NCBI RefSeq assembly: GCF_023555415.1
Contig: NZ_JAKRYL010000006.1
Coordinates: 62,001-126,000 of the forward strand
Direction: 5' to 3'
DNA length: 64,000 nucleotides
Origin: Halalkalibacter alkaliphilus
GTDB taxonomy: Bacteria; Bacillota; Bacilli; Bacillales; Bacillaceae_D
Position 1 is the first letter of the stretch. Each line of letters starts with the position of its first letter. Positions 37,439 to 45,753 of this stretch are shown in pieces. The notes under the pieces are model-generated. The model was not told where the DNA came from and did not search any database. It saw only the letters and a program-made list of their open reading frames with translations. A program made the position numbers and the translations under genes.

Positions 37439-37467
37439 TTTACAACTTACCAAACATTGGATATAAT
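37439..37467 (+). promoter_or_regulatory. SigA promoter of the yrzI micro-ORF cluster
   Basis: TTTACA (37439-37444), a 17-base spacer and perfect TATAAT (37462-37467) lie about 42 bases before the first micro-ORF. Confidence 0.8.
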
Positions 37468-37509
37468 TCCTTATGAAAACAAATTTGAGAGCAAAGGAGG
37501 TTGAACAAA

Positions 37510-37593
37510 ATGATTAAAGGATTACTTACACCTACATTATCTTCATATATCATGCGTTCAAAACCTGCTAGCCTCAAACTAGAAGTTTGTTAA
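37510..37593 (+). CDS. 27-residue leader micro-ORF of the yrzI cluster
   Basis: ATG 37510 has a very strong ribosome-binding site (AAAGGAGG, eight to nine bases upstream). The peptide starts MIKGLLTPTLSSYIMRS and ends in LEVC. It stops 27 bases before the first of two tandem terminators, a leader-peptide-like position. I do not recognise a family. B. subtilis yrzI mRNA also carries short unannotated ORFs, so this may be a counterpart. Its translation could influence downstream termination or be a target for ribosome-dependent cleavage; both ideas are inference. Confidence 0.6.
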   Translation: MIKGLLTPTLSSYIMRSKPASLKLEVC

Positions 37594-37620
37594 ATTTCTA
37601 TTAGGAAGCTAATTTTTCAA

Positions 37621-37653
37621 GCCGCAGGTAGAGCGTATACCTGTGGCTTTTTT
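37621..37653 (+). terminator. Terminator 1 in the yrzI leader
   Basis: The 10-bp stem GCCGCAGGTA/TACCTGTGGC (one G-U pair) has a 7-nt loop and a run of six T. It falls between the leader micro-ORF and the first yrzI gene. Confidence 0.85.
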
Positions 37654-37665
37654 AGATATCTATCT

Positions 37666-37695
37666 AGCCACAGGATCGTCTTCCTGTGGCTTTTT
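37666..37695 (+). terminator. Terminator 2 in the yrzI leader
   Basis: A perfect 10-bp stem AGCCACAGGA/TCCTGTGGCT has a 6-nt loop and five T. Its 5' arm GCCACAGG is also exactly complementary to CCTGTGGC in the 3' arm of terminator 1, so the two structures can exchange partners. Confidence 0.85.
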
Positions 37696-37764
37696 GTTTC
37701 TAATCCAACTTCCAAAAATAGGAATAGCTTTTGCTTATCTTTGAAATAGAAAGGCGGTGATCAA

Positions 37765-37899
37765 ATGACTTTTACATTTTTACTTTTTACAATCTCTATA
37801 AAAAGACGACAATATACTGGAGAAGAACTTGAACGATTAGTTAGACAACAGAAATTAGAAGAGTACCATAATCAACAGATTCACAAATTTATGCAATAA
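37765..37899 (+). CDS. YrzI family small protein, copy 1
   Basis: A 44-residue protein with GGCGGTGA before ATG 37765. The hydrophobic start MTFTFLLFTISI is followed by the basic patch KRRQYTGEELERLVRQQ, the YrzI-family pattern, and a His/Gln tail. It resembles copy 2 at 38026 throughout its first 30 residues. YrzI is a Bacillus small protein of unknown function whose B. subtilis operon mRNA is cut by the ribosome-associated nuclease Rae1. It is separated from copy 2 by a second micro-ORF. Confidence 0.82.
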   Translation: MTFTFLLFTISIKRRQYTGEELERLVRQQKLEEYHNQQIHKFMQ

Positions 37900-37932
37900 A
37901 ACCAAATAAAATTTAAAAAGGAGGTAATGACG

Positions 37933-37995
37933 ATGATTTTTCTTAAAGGGATTGTTTTACAAGGCTGGTATGAACAGGTGAAAGGCCTCACCTGA
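37933..37995 (+). CDS. 20-residue micro-ORF between the two yrzI copies
   Basis: ATG 37933 follows AAGGAGG at eight to nine bases. The peptide is MIFLKGIVLQGWYEQVKGLT, ending at TGA 37993-37995. Its MI-KG start is reminiscent of the leader micro-ORF (MIKG). The strong ribosome-binding site and placement between two paralogues argue that it is translated. It may correspond to the short ORF (S1025) in the B. subtilis yrzI operon in which Rae1 cleaves; I cannot confirm sequence identity. Confidence 0.65.
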   Translation: MIFLKGIVLQGWYEQVKGLT

Positions 37996-38025
37996 ATGAC
38001 TAAAATTTCTATTTAGGAGGCATCT

Positions 38026-38166
38026 ATGACATTTCATTTTATTTTATTTACGATTACAATAAAGAAACGCAAATATACCGGGAAAGAATTAGAGAAAATT
38101 GTTAGACAACAAGATTACGAACAAGAACACCAAGAGCGAATCTCGCGCATTGAAAAATGGAACTAA
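38026..38166 (+). CDS. YrzI family small protein, copy 2
   Basis: A 46-residue protein with TTAGGAGG six bases before ATG 38026. It has the same plan as copy 1: hydrophobic MTFHFILFTITI, basic KKRKYTGKELEKIVRQQ, then a more acidic and basic mixed tail ending EKWN. The amphipathic, mostly helical form suggests membrane association. A terminator follows directly. Confidence 0.82.
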   Translation: MTFHFILFTITIKKRKYTGKELEKIVRQQDYEQEHQERISRIEKWN

Positions 38167-38171
38167 AAAAG

Positions 38172-38207
38172 GGCGACTAGCTTTTTATCAAGCTAGTCGC
38201 CTTTTTT
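38172..38207. terminator. Bidirectional terminator between yrzI copy 2 and mmsA
   Basis: A perfect 12-bp stem GGCGACTAGCTT with its complement has a 6-nt loop, followed by six T on the plus strand and preceded by six A. It can end both convergent units. Confidence 0.92.
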
Positions 38208-38213
38208 AATATC

Positions 38214-39668
38214 TTACCAACGTGAAGTTAGCATTTTCTTTCTTGTATAAAAGTTCACTCCATCTTTTCCATTTGCATGAAGATCACCATAGAATGAATT
38301 TTTCCAGCCAGAGAATGGGAAGAATGCCATTGGCGCTGGCACATTTACATTGACACCAAGCATTCCTACCTCAATATCTTCACGATACTGACGGACTGCT
38401 GCTCCACTATCAGTATACAATACAGAGCCATTCCCAAAGTCAGACTCATTCGTCACTTCAATTGCTTCCGTTAAATCTTTCACACGAACAATAGATAAAA
38501 CAGGTGCAAAGATTTCCTTTTTCCAAATATTCATATCTGTCGTCACGTTGTCAAAAATCGTTGCTCCTAAGAAGAAACCGTCAAGATCCTGGCCATCCGG
38601 ACGACCATCACGCACAAGCGTTGCCCCTTCTTGAATGCCTTCTTCAATCGCCTTGTTGACCTTATCTAAATGAGACTGACGAATAACCGGCCCTAGATTC
38701 ACAGATTTATCACATCCGTCACCTAAAACTAACTGATCTGCCGCTTCTTTTAATTTAGAAATAAGTTCATCCGCAATATCTTCGGTTACAACAACGACTG
38801 ACGTAGCCATGCAACGTTGACCTGCACTTCCAAATGCCCCTCCAACAATTCCTTGAATCGTCTTTTCCATATTACAATCAGCAAGAACGATCGAGTGGTT
38901 TTTCGCCCCAGCTAAAGCTTGAACTCGCTTCCCGTAACTAGCACCTGTTTTATAAACATATTCAGCTACTGGTTGAGAGCCTACAAACGAAATGGCTTTG
39001 ACATCTTTATGCTCAAGTAATCCATTTACAACATCATGTGCCCCATGAACTAAGCTCAGCACACCTTTAGGTAAGCCAGCTTCTGTAAATAATTCAACTA
39101 AACGCTCAGCAAGTAACGGCGTGCGCTCAGACGGCTTTAACACGAACGTATTTCCACAAGCAATCGCTAATGGGAACATCCAACAAGGAACCATCATCGG
39201 AAAGTTAAATGGAGAAATTCCACCAATTACTCCGACTGGATAACGATACATACCAGATTCAATTCCAGTTGCAATATCAGGTAACATTTCCCCCATCATT
39301 AAACTAGGTACACCCGCTGCAAACTCTACACATTCAATTCCTCTTTGCACTTCCCCATACGCATCATCATAACACTTACCATTTTCCTTCGTTATTAAAG
39401 TTGCAAGCTCTTCGTAATTTTCCATTAAAAGTTGTTGATATTTAAATAGAATACGAGCTCTCTTTGGCACGGGAGTCTTCTTCCATGTTTTAAAAGCTTC
39501 TTTCGCTGTTAATACAGCACGATCCACATCTTCCTTTGTAGAAAGCGGAACACGAGCAATCTCTTCACCCGTTGCAGGATTTGGAACAATTTCATATTCA
39601 GATGATGTAGAATCAACCCATTCACCATTAATATAATTTTTTAATACTGCTGTTGTTGTTACTGTCAT
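38214..39668 (-). CDS. CoA-acylating (methyl)malonate-semialdehyde dehydrogenase
   Basis: A 484-residue aldehyde dehydrogenase of the MmsA/IolA type, which converts malonate or methylmalonate semialdehyde plus CoA and NAD to acetyl-CoA or propionyl-CoA with CO2. The catalytic Cys is in GSAGQRCMA (near residue 280). Family-specific stretches are [19 protein letters not shown] and [13 protein letters not shown] 39668 is preferred to TTG 39674 because AAAGGAG is better spaced. It is third in a cluster with a GntP-type permease and an iron alcohol dehydrogenase. No inositol genes are present, so an IolA role is less likely. Confidence 0.9.
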   Translation of the reverse strand: MTVTTTAVLKNYINGEWVDSTSSEYEIVPNPATGEEIARVPLSTKEDVDRAVLTAKEAFKTWKKTPVPKRARILFKYQQLLMENYEELATLITKENGKCYDDAYGEVQRGIECVEFAAGVPSLMMGEMLPDIATGIESGMYRYPVGVIGGISPFNFPMMVPCWMFPLAIACGNTFVLKPSERTPLLAERLVELFTEAGLPKGVLSLVHGAHDVVNGLLEHKDVKAISFVGSQPVAEYVYKTGASYGKRVQALAGAKNHSIVLADCNMEKTIQGIVGGAFGSAGQRCMATSVVVVTEDIADELISKLKEAADQLVLGDGCDKSVNLGPVIRQSHLDKVNKAIEEGIQEGATLVRDGRPDGQDLDGFFLGATIFDNVTTDMNIWKKEIFAPVLSIVRVKDLTEAIEVTNESDFGNGSVLYTDSGAAVRQYREDIEVGMLGVNVNVPAPMAFFPFSGWKNSFYGDLHANGKDGVNFYTRKKMLTSRW

Positions 39669-39695
39669 TTTCAAAAACTCCTTTTTCTCATTTAT

Positions 39696-41030
39696 TTAAA
39701 TATAAAACAAAGAATATAATACAATCGCTAAAATTAGCGCAATTGTCGGAAGAATAACACTTACACAGAATATCGGTAAATAAGCTCTCTTATGTGTTTC
39801 ACCACAGATCGCCCTAACCGTTGTTACCACATATCCGTTATGTGGCAAGGAATCTAATCCACCAGATGCTAAGGCTGAAACCCTGTGCATAGAACCAGGA
39901 TCTATCCCTTTCGCTAAATAAATCGGCGCCAATAGAGGAAGAGCAATCCCGAGACCACCTGAGGCAGAGCCGGTAAGTCCACATATAATCGTAACTCCAA
40001 TAGCTAAGCCAAGTAGCGGAGGTCCTGAAATATTTACAAGAGCATTAATAAATGTATCAAAAGCAGATACTTGGGCTGCCACACTTCCAAAACCTACAAC
40101 AGCACACGTATTGGCAATGGCTACAAGTGAATTTTGTGTACCTACAGCTAATGACTGCCAATACTCTTGAACAAATTTATAGTTAAATCCCCAAACTGCT
40201 AAAATACCAAGTATTAACGCAACAAGAGCTGCCGTCTTTGGCGGCATGTAGAAAGAAAGAATATTTAGTACTGCAATTACAATAACAAGTGGTAAAATAG
40301 CAAAAAATGGATTTGGTAAGTTTTTCTTCTCCGTTGTAGCAGCTATCTCATCTTCAGCTTTGTCTGCAGAGTAGAACGGGCTTGATTTTGGTAATTCAAA
40401 CACCTCACCATTCGCTATTGCTTTTCTAACTAATAATCGTAACCACAATCCACCAACTGTCGCAATGAAAACCCCTGTGAAAACTCCGACCCAGCCACCA
40501 GCTGTAGGTGTCGTACCAAAGAACTCGGTCGGAATTAAATTTTGAATTTCAGGCGACCCAGGTGATGTCATTGTAAAAGAAATTGATCCAAAAACTAAGG
40601 CTGCAGGAATAAACCTATGTGGATAATTAGCTAGTCTAAATAATGAAACAGCAATTGGGTAAACGGTAAATCCAACTACAAATAAACTCACACCACCATA
40701 CGTCATAATGGCACAGGCACCTACAACTGCAAAAACCGCCCATTGAGGTCCCATTGTCCGACTTACCCAATCGGCAATGGATTCTGCTGATTTAGTATCT
40801 TGCATGACCTTTCCAAAAATGGCCCCTAAAAGAAAGATCAAAAACCAATTAGCAAAATAACCTGTAAACCCATCCATATAGTAGCCAGCCATTGCTGTAT
40901 TTAGGTTTAACCCTCCTGTTATAGCAAGTACAATCGAGCAAAGCAATGCTGCAACAATGATGTTAATCCCTCTCATAGTTAAAAAGATTAGAAGACCTAG
41001 TGCGACAAATAACCCAATCATGCTCAACAT
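39696..41030 (-). CDS. GntP family permease
   Basis: A 444-residue transporter with about 12-14 membrane helices and the GntP-like pattern (NWFLIFLLGAIFGKVMQDTKSAESIADW, then GSASGGLGIALPLL and SGGLDSLPHNGYVV near the C-terminus). Family substrates include gluconate, fructuronate, D-serine and 3-hydroxybutyrate. With an alcohol dehydrogenase and an acyl-CoA-forming semialdehyde dehydrogenase on either side, a hydroxycarboxylate substrate is the most likely. It lies 26 bases downstream of the dehydrogenase gene. Confidence 0.88.
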   Translation of the reverse strand: MLSMIGLFVALGLLIFLTMRGINIIVAALLCSIVLAITGGLNLNTAMAGYYMDGFTGYFANWFLIFLLGAIFGKVMQDTKSAESIADWVSRTMGPQWAVFAVVGACAIMTYGGVSLFVVGFTVYPIAVSLFRLANYPHRFIPAALVFGSISFTMTSPGSPEIQNLIPTEFFGTTPTAGGWVGVFTGVFIATVGGLWLRLLVRKAIANGEVFELPKSSPFYSADKAEDEIAATTEKKNLPNPFFAILPLVIVIAVLNILSFYMPPKTAALVALILGILAVWGFNYKFVQEYWQSLAVGTQNSLVAIANTCAVVGFGSVAAQVSAFDTFINALVNISGPPLLGLAIGVTIICGLTGSASGGLGIALPLLAPIYLAKGIDPGSMHRVSALASGGLDSLPHNGYVVTTVRAICGETHKRAYLPIFCVSVILPTIALILAIVLYSLFYI

Positions 41031-41056
41031 CTTTTTCTCCCCCTAAAAAGTGTCCA

Positions 41057-42244
41057 TTATACCTTCTTCAATGAATGTTCGTACACATAAGCTTGACGAT
41101 ATAAAGAAATGATCTCTGTTTCTGTAGGAACTTTAGGGTTATTAGCTGGACTTCCACTATCTAAAGCATCCTTTGCCATTTTTTCAAGAACACTTTCAAA
41201 CTCCGCTTCATCTACACCCCACGCTTTTAAATTAGGAATATGTAAGCTTTGACACAACTCTAGAATATTTGTTACTACACGGTCAGCCATTGCTTCATCT
41301 GTAAACCCTTTCATCTCTGGGTATAAAAAACGTCCTATTTCCGCTAAACGCATCACGCATGAATCTTTTGTATATTCTAAGACAGCAGGCAATAACATCG
41401 CATTTGATATGCCATGAGGAACATGGAATAATGCGCCAATTGGTCTAGACATCCCGTGCACAAGGCAAACCGAAGCATTTGAGAATGCAATTCCAGCCTG
41501 CATTGAACCGTATATCATCTTATCTCTTGCTTCTAGATCAGAACCATTATGATAAGCTGTTAATAAATTTTCTGTAATTAACTTAATTGCCGAAAGAGCC
41601 ATGTGATCTGTAAATGGATGTGCTTTTCTTGAGATATATGCTTCCAACGCATGAGTTAGCGCATCAACTCCAGTTGCAGATGTTGTATTTTTGGGTGACG
41701 ATATCGTTAATACAGGGTCAACTATGGCAATCTCAGGCATAAATGCCGGTTGTTTAATCATCATTTTTACATCATTACTCGTATTGGTAATAACCGTTAC
41801 ATCAGTTGCCTCTGATCCGGTACCAGCCGTAGTAGGAATAGCTATTAGCGGCAGAGGCTTGACCTTTGCTAACGTTTTCAAATTCATGTAATCACTAATT
41901 TCTCCATCGTTTGTTGCTAGCACCGCCACTGCTTTTGCCGTATCAATGCAACTGCCTCCACCTAACGCTATAATAACGTCACATTGTTCTGTCTTCGTTA
42001 AAGTAAGTGCATCGTAAACGTATTGATCCGTTGGTTCACTCGCAACTTCTAAAAAATCAACAAAAGCAACACCTGATTCGCTTAAATATGTATGACAAGT
42101 TTCTAAATTCCCTAAGTCTCTCATCACATAATCACTAATAATCAGTGCCTTTTTCCCTAGTTTCGCCGCCTCTTCTCCGATTTTTTCAAAGCTTCCTTGA
42201 CCGTAGAAAATACTCTTTGGCAAGTGGACTGCCGCTACATTCAT
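41057..42244 (-). CDS. Iron-containing alcohol dehydrogenase
   Basis: A 395-residue group III NAD(P)-dependent dehydrogenase. The nucleotide-binding GGGSCIDTAKA lies near 97-107 and the iron ligands are in GVDALTHALEAY and VHGMSRPIGALFHVPHG. Relatives oxidise ethanol, 1,3-propanediol, lactaldehyde, 4-hydroxybutyrate or 3-hydroxyacids. It is the first gene after a consensus sigma-54 promoter. With the downstream semialdehyde dehydrogenase it could oxidise 3-hydroxypropionate or 3-hydroxyisobutyrate; that is an inference from the operon. GGAGG precedes ATG 42244. Confidence 0.92.
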   Translation of the reverse strand: MNVAAVHLPKSIFYGQGSFEKIGEEAAKLGKKALIISDYVMRDLGNLETCHTYLSESGVAFVDFLEVASEPTDQYVYDALTLTKTEQCDVIIALGGGSCIDTAKAVAVLATNDGEISDYMNLKTLAKVKPLPLIAIPTTAGTGSEATDVTVITNTSNDVKMMIKQPAFMPEIAIVDPVLTISSPKNTTSATGVDALTHALEAYISRKAHPFTDHMALSAIKLITENLLTAYHNGSDLEARDKMIYGSMQAGIAFSNASVCLVHGMSRPIGALFHVPHGISNAMLLPAVLEYTKDSCVMRLAEIGRFLYPEMKGFTDEAMADRVVTNILELCQSLHIPNLKAWGVDEAEFESVLEKMAKDALDSGSPANNPKVPTETEIISLYRQAYVYEHSLKKV

Positions 42245-42281
42245 ATTTGATTCCTCCTTTTTTGCTTTTCGATTTCAGTAA

Positions 42282-42316
42282 TGCAAAATTCGTGCCAACT
42301 TTTCAATTGTTGAAAA
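42282..42316 (-). promoter_or_regulatory. Sigma-54 promoter of the alcohol dehydrogenase operon, with adjacent inverted repeat
   Basis: On the minus strand TGGCACGAATTTTGCA (42282-42297) matches the -24/-12 consensus TGGCAC-N5-TTGCA exactly. Just upstream is the perfect inverted repeat TTTTCAATTGTTGAAAA (42300-42316), a candidate activator or regulator site, although sigma-54 enhancers are often farther away. The start of transcription should be near 42271. Confidence 0.9.
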
Positions 42317-42345
42317 TATGCCATATTCAAAGAAATAGAAAAGAA

Positions 42346-42404
42346 AATAGTGTAGCAAAAAAGATACACCCTATATAGATATGTATCTTTTTTGCTACAC
42401 TATT
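42346..42404 (-). terminator. Long terminator at the end of the sigma-54 activator gene
   Basis: A perfect stem of more than 20 bp lies around a 13-nt loop. One arm contains GTGTAGCAAAAAAGATACA and the other begins inside the activator stop codon (42400-42402). The A/T-rich inner part supplies U-runs in either direction. It insulates the activator from the sigma-54 promoter. Confidence 0.9.
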
Positions 42405-44181
42405 TTAAATTATACTGCTTCATTTTCTTGTGAAGCGTTGTTCTATGAATCCCTAATCGCTTAGCTGCCTCTGACTTATTCCCGCCTACTTCTTCTAACA
42501 TCTGTTCAATTGTGAGCTTTTCTTTCTCAATTCGCTCAACTTTAAGCGGCTGACCTACCATTACCTTTTGCTGATCTCTAATAGCTGCAGGTAAATGTAT
42601 CGTTTTAATTATCTGTCCATCGACTAAAACACTAAGTTGTTCAACTGTATTGATGAGTTGACGAATATTACCTGGCCAATCATATGACATGACTTTTTCC
42701 ATAGCAGTTGGATCGACCTTTTTCACTTCTACTTTATTTTCAAGAGAAAATTGTTTTAAATAATAAGCAAACAATATTGGAATATCCGAACGACGTCTTC
42801 TTAATGGAGGAATTTCTAATTCAATGACGTTAAGTCGATAATATAAATCCTCTCTAAAGGAACCTGCCTTTACTTTCTCAAGCAAAGCTTGATGCGTTGC
42901 TGCAATGACTCTAACATTGACAGGAACTTCCTGATTCCCTCCGACTTTCATCACTTTTCTCTCCTCTAACACACGAAGAATTTTGGTTTGCATATGCTTT
43001 GGCATATCACCGATCTCATCTAAAAAAATTGTACCTCCATTAGCCAATTCGAACTTCCCTTGACTTCCTCCCTTTTTCGCCCCTGTAAATGCCCCCTCTA
43101 CATACCCAAATAATTCTGATTCAAGAAGGTTTTCTGGGATAGCTGCACAATTAATAGCAACAAAGGGCCCTTGCGACCTTCCGCTAGATTGATGAATAGC
43201 TTGGGCAAACACTTCTTTTCCTGTTCCGGTCTCTCCAGTAATCAGTACCGTAGCGTTTGTCCTAGCTGCTTTCTTTGAAAGTCTTTTGCATGCATTAATT
43301 TCATCACTAACTCCTAGAATTCTATCAAATGTGTTCAAAGGCGTTACTTCAATTTTTTTCTTCTCTTCACTTATAAAAGAAAATGGAGAGTCTTCTTTTG
43401 AAGCTTGAGTTGCATTTTCTAATATACGGTACAACTCTGAAACTCCTTCAAAAATTAACATCCCAATTGCGCCAATCAGCTCATTGTTCTGCCAAATCGG
43501 TATGCGGTGGACAATCATTTTTTGACCTTGAATTACTTGAACTTTTCCTCTTTGAGGTATGCCTGTCTTGGCCGTTAGATGGAGCTCCGTATTATCAATA
43601 ACTTCTGTTACATGTTTTCCTATAACATCTTCTGAAATAATACCTAAGAAATTTCGATACGCTTGATTCATCTTTACGATAAATCCATTTCGATCGACAA
43701 GAGCAACCCCTTCATAAGCAATATCAAGAATGATATCAATAACATTCACATTATGCTGAATCGAACTTATTAAAAATTCCTGTGCAACGAACATTTCTCT
43801 CGTACTGATAGAGCCAACTAATTTATCGTTTTGATTCACAACTGGAATCACTTGTTCATTAAAAGGGATATGTAAAATTGATGTATCAGGAAAAATAGTA
43901 GGTGATATTTCGAGCCATGCTACCTCCAGTTTTTGATTAGGAGATATCCCTTCTAAATAAAGACGATTCACCATTTGTTGAGTAATGACCCCTAATACAA
44001 CATGATCCTGATCAATAACAATTAGATCATTGTTTTTATATTGCATTATTTCAAGTATGTCATGTATGGAGTGGTTGTCGTATACAACAAAATGAGGAGG
44101 AACCATCCAATGTATCACTTGAAGCTCCGACTGAAGATCAGATTCATCGATTACACTCAATTGATCAGTTGAGTTCTCCAT
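42400..44181 (-). CDS. Sigma-54-dependent transcriptional activator (CBS-PAS-AAA+-Fis)
   Basis: A 593-residue enhancer-binding protein. It has an N-terminal CBS pair (about 20-125), a PAS domain (about 140-250, [22 protein letters not shown]), a sigma-54 AAA+ domain (about 285-510) with GETGTGKE, the sigma-54 contact loop [10 protein letters not shown] and [11 protein letters not shown], and a C-terminal Fis-type HTH (about 555-590, [20 protein letters not shown]). The CBS and PAS modules could sense a nucleotide and a small ligand. ATG 44181 with AAGGAGGCG upstream is chosen over 44274. It lies directly upstream of the sigma-54 promoter it most likely controls. Confidence 0.95.
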   Translation of the reverse strand: MENSTDQLSVIDESDLQSELQVIHWMVPPHFVVYDNHSIHDILEIMQYKNNDLIVIDQDHVVLGVITQQMVNRLYLEGISPNQKLEVAWLEISPTIFPDTSILHIPFNEQVIPVVNQNDKLVGSISTREMFVAQEFLISSIQHNVNVIDIILDIAYEGVALVDRNGFIVKMNQAYRNFLGIISEDVIGKHVTEVIDNTELHLTAKTGIPQRGKVQVIQGQKMIVHRIPIWQNNELIGAIGMLIFEGVSELYRILENATQASKEDSPFSFISEEKKKIEVTPLNTFDRILGVSDEINACKRLSKKAARTNATVLITGETGTGKEVFAQAIHQSSGRSQGPFVAINCAAIPENLLESELFGYVEGAFTGAKKGGSQGKFELANGGTIFLDEIGDMPKHMQTKILRVLEERKVMKVGGNQEVPVNVRVIAATHQALLEKVKAGSFREDLYYRLNVIELEIPPLRRRRSDIPILFAYYLKQFSLENKVEVKKVDPTAMEKVMSYDWPGNIRQLINTVEQLSVLVDGQIIKTIHLPAAIRDQQKVMVGQPLKVERIEKEKLTIEQMLEEVGGNKSEAAKRLGIHRTTLHKKMKQYNLK

Positions 44182-44290
44182 CCTTTCGCCTCCTTGTCTT
44201 ACATTTTCAAATTTAAAATGGAAAAAAGAGGGCTTCTGATTCTCCATTCCATTAATAAGGTCATATAACAACATACGGACTTAAATAGAG

Positions 44291-44327
44291 GGCACTGAAA
44301 AAGGGAATACCATCCTTTTTCAGTGCC
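44291..44327. terminator. Terminator downstream of hemY
   Basis: A perfect stem GGCACTGAAAAAGG with its complement has a 9-nt loop, 11 bases past the hemY stop. The stem is nearly the same as that behind secF (8288-8330). Confidence 0.85.
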
Positions 44328-44337
44328 TGCTTTTTCT

Positions 44338-45744
44338 CTACCTATTTAAAATTTGTTCTACAGCTGCCTCTCCTTGATTAATACAATCTGGCAACCCAAT
44401 TCCATCATACCCTCCGCCAGCAAGATGAAGGCCAGGAAGATTCCGCACAATGTCTTCTTTCACTTTGGCTAATTTATATGTATGACCCACATTGTATTGT
44501 GGCATAGCCTCCTGCCAACGTTTAATAAAGTAAAATTCCGGCTTTCCTTCAATTGTCATAATTTGCTTCAGATCATAAAGGACAGCACTTACTATTTCCT
44601 CATCTGATCTCGAGACAATGGCCGAATCGCCGGCGCGTCCAACATAAGCGCGGAGTAGCGCGTACCCTTCTGGAGTGGAATGCTGCCACTTATTATGCGT
44701 CCATGTACAAGCGGTAATGGTGTGGTTACTTTTCTTCGAGACAACAAAGCCTGTCCCTTCATGTCGATTTATGACCTTTTCTTTCTTATAAGCAAGCGCT
44801 ATTGTTGCAACCGTTGTTGATTCCATCTCACTTAAATAACTGAAATATGGATAATCAGCTAGCAAGCTCGCTGTTACCTTAGGCGGGGTAGTAATGATCA
44901 CTTCATCATAGATAGCTTCCTCGCCATTTTTAAAATACAAATGGAAATGCTTATCTTGCTTAACTATTTTCATGAGATCACTACCTTTATGGACTGAATC
45001 TGAGTCAAGCTGCATTTCAATGGCGTCAACGAAAGACTGTAACCCCCTTCGAAACGTTAAAAACATGCCTGTTGATTTAGCAGCCTCCGTTTGCGGTTTT
45101 GCTTGCTTGGCCTTTGCTCCTTTCATTCCTCGAATGAGACTCCCATACTTTTGCTCAACTTGCAAAAACTGAGGAAAGGTAGCTTTTAGACTTAGCTTAT
45201 CTAGATCACCTGCGTAAATCCCAGATAATAACGGCTCAATGAGACTATCAACCACTTCATTGCCTAATCTCCGCCGAAAGAAGTGGCCAAGAGAGATATC
45301 CTCATCTCTAGCTGTAATACGTGGAGAAAAGAAGTCGCCTGCTGCTCTTAGTTTCCCAATTGGAGATAATAGACTTGTATGCAAAAACGGCTTGATCTCT
45401 GTAGGAATGCCCATGATGGCTCCACCAGGAATCGGATGAAGGGTTTCACCTTTTAAGACATATGCTTGACCTGAATCATTAAACAGAAGTTCCTCTTCTA
45501 GCCCAACTTCTATCGCTAACCTTGTCATGCTGTCCTTTCTAGCTAAGTAAGAATCTGGCCCAAGTTCAACAACAAAGCCATTGACACGCTCGGTCTGTAT
45601 CTTCCCACCAAGTCGCTCACTCTTTTCAAACAAATCATAGGAAATAGATGCACCATTTGCCTTTGCCTTTTTTAGTTTATACGCAGCTGCTAACCCAGTA
45701 ATTCCACCGCCAATAATCGCTATCCTTCTATCCTTTTGCACCAC
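44338..45744 (-). CDS. hemY: Coproporphyrinogen III oxidase (oxygen-dependent; former protoporphyrinogen oxidase HemY)
   Basis: A 468-residue FAD enzyme oxidising coproporphyrinogen III to coproporphyrin III in the Gram-positive coproporphyrin-dependent heme pathway (also called CgoX). The N-terminal FAD fold is AIIGGGITGLAAAYKL, followed by FEKSERLGGKIQT, and the C-terminal FAD motif is GLHLAGGGYDGIGLPDCINQG. It is third in hemE-hemH-hemY with nine bases between hemH and hemY. Confidence 0.95.
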   Translation of the reverse strand: MVQKDRRIAIIGGGITGLAAAYKLKKAKANGASISYDLFEKSERLGGKIQTERVNGFVVELGPDSYLARKDSMTRLAIEVGLEEELLFNDSGQAYVLKGETLHPIPGGAIMGIPTEIKPFLHTSLLSPIGKLRAAGDFFSPRITARDEDISLGHFFRRRLGNEVVDSLIEPLLSGIYAGDLDKLSLKATFPQFLQVEQKYGSLIRGMKGAKAKQAKPQTEAAKSTGMFLTFRRGLQSFVDAIEMQLDSDSVHKGSDLMKIVKQDKHFHLYFKNGEEAIYDEVIITTPPKVTASLLADYPYFSYLSEMESTTVATIALAYKKEKVINRHEGTGFVVSKKSNHTITACTWTHNKWQHSTPEGYALLRAYVGRAGDSAIVSRSDEEIVSAVLYDLKQIMTIEGKPEFYFIKRWQEAMPQYNVGHTYKLAKVKEDIVRNLPGLHLAGGGYDGIGLPDCINQGEAAVEQILNR

Positions 45745-45753
45745 AAATTTTCA

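Noticed and set aside
38214-39668. IolA in an inositol operon
   Set aside because: No other iol genes are adjacent; the neighbours indicate a hydroxyacid or alcohol route.
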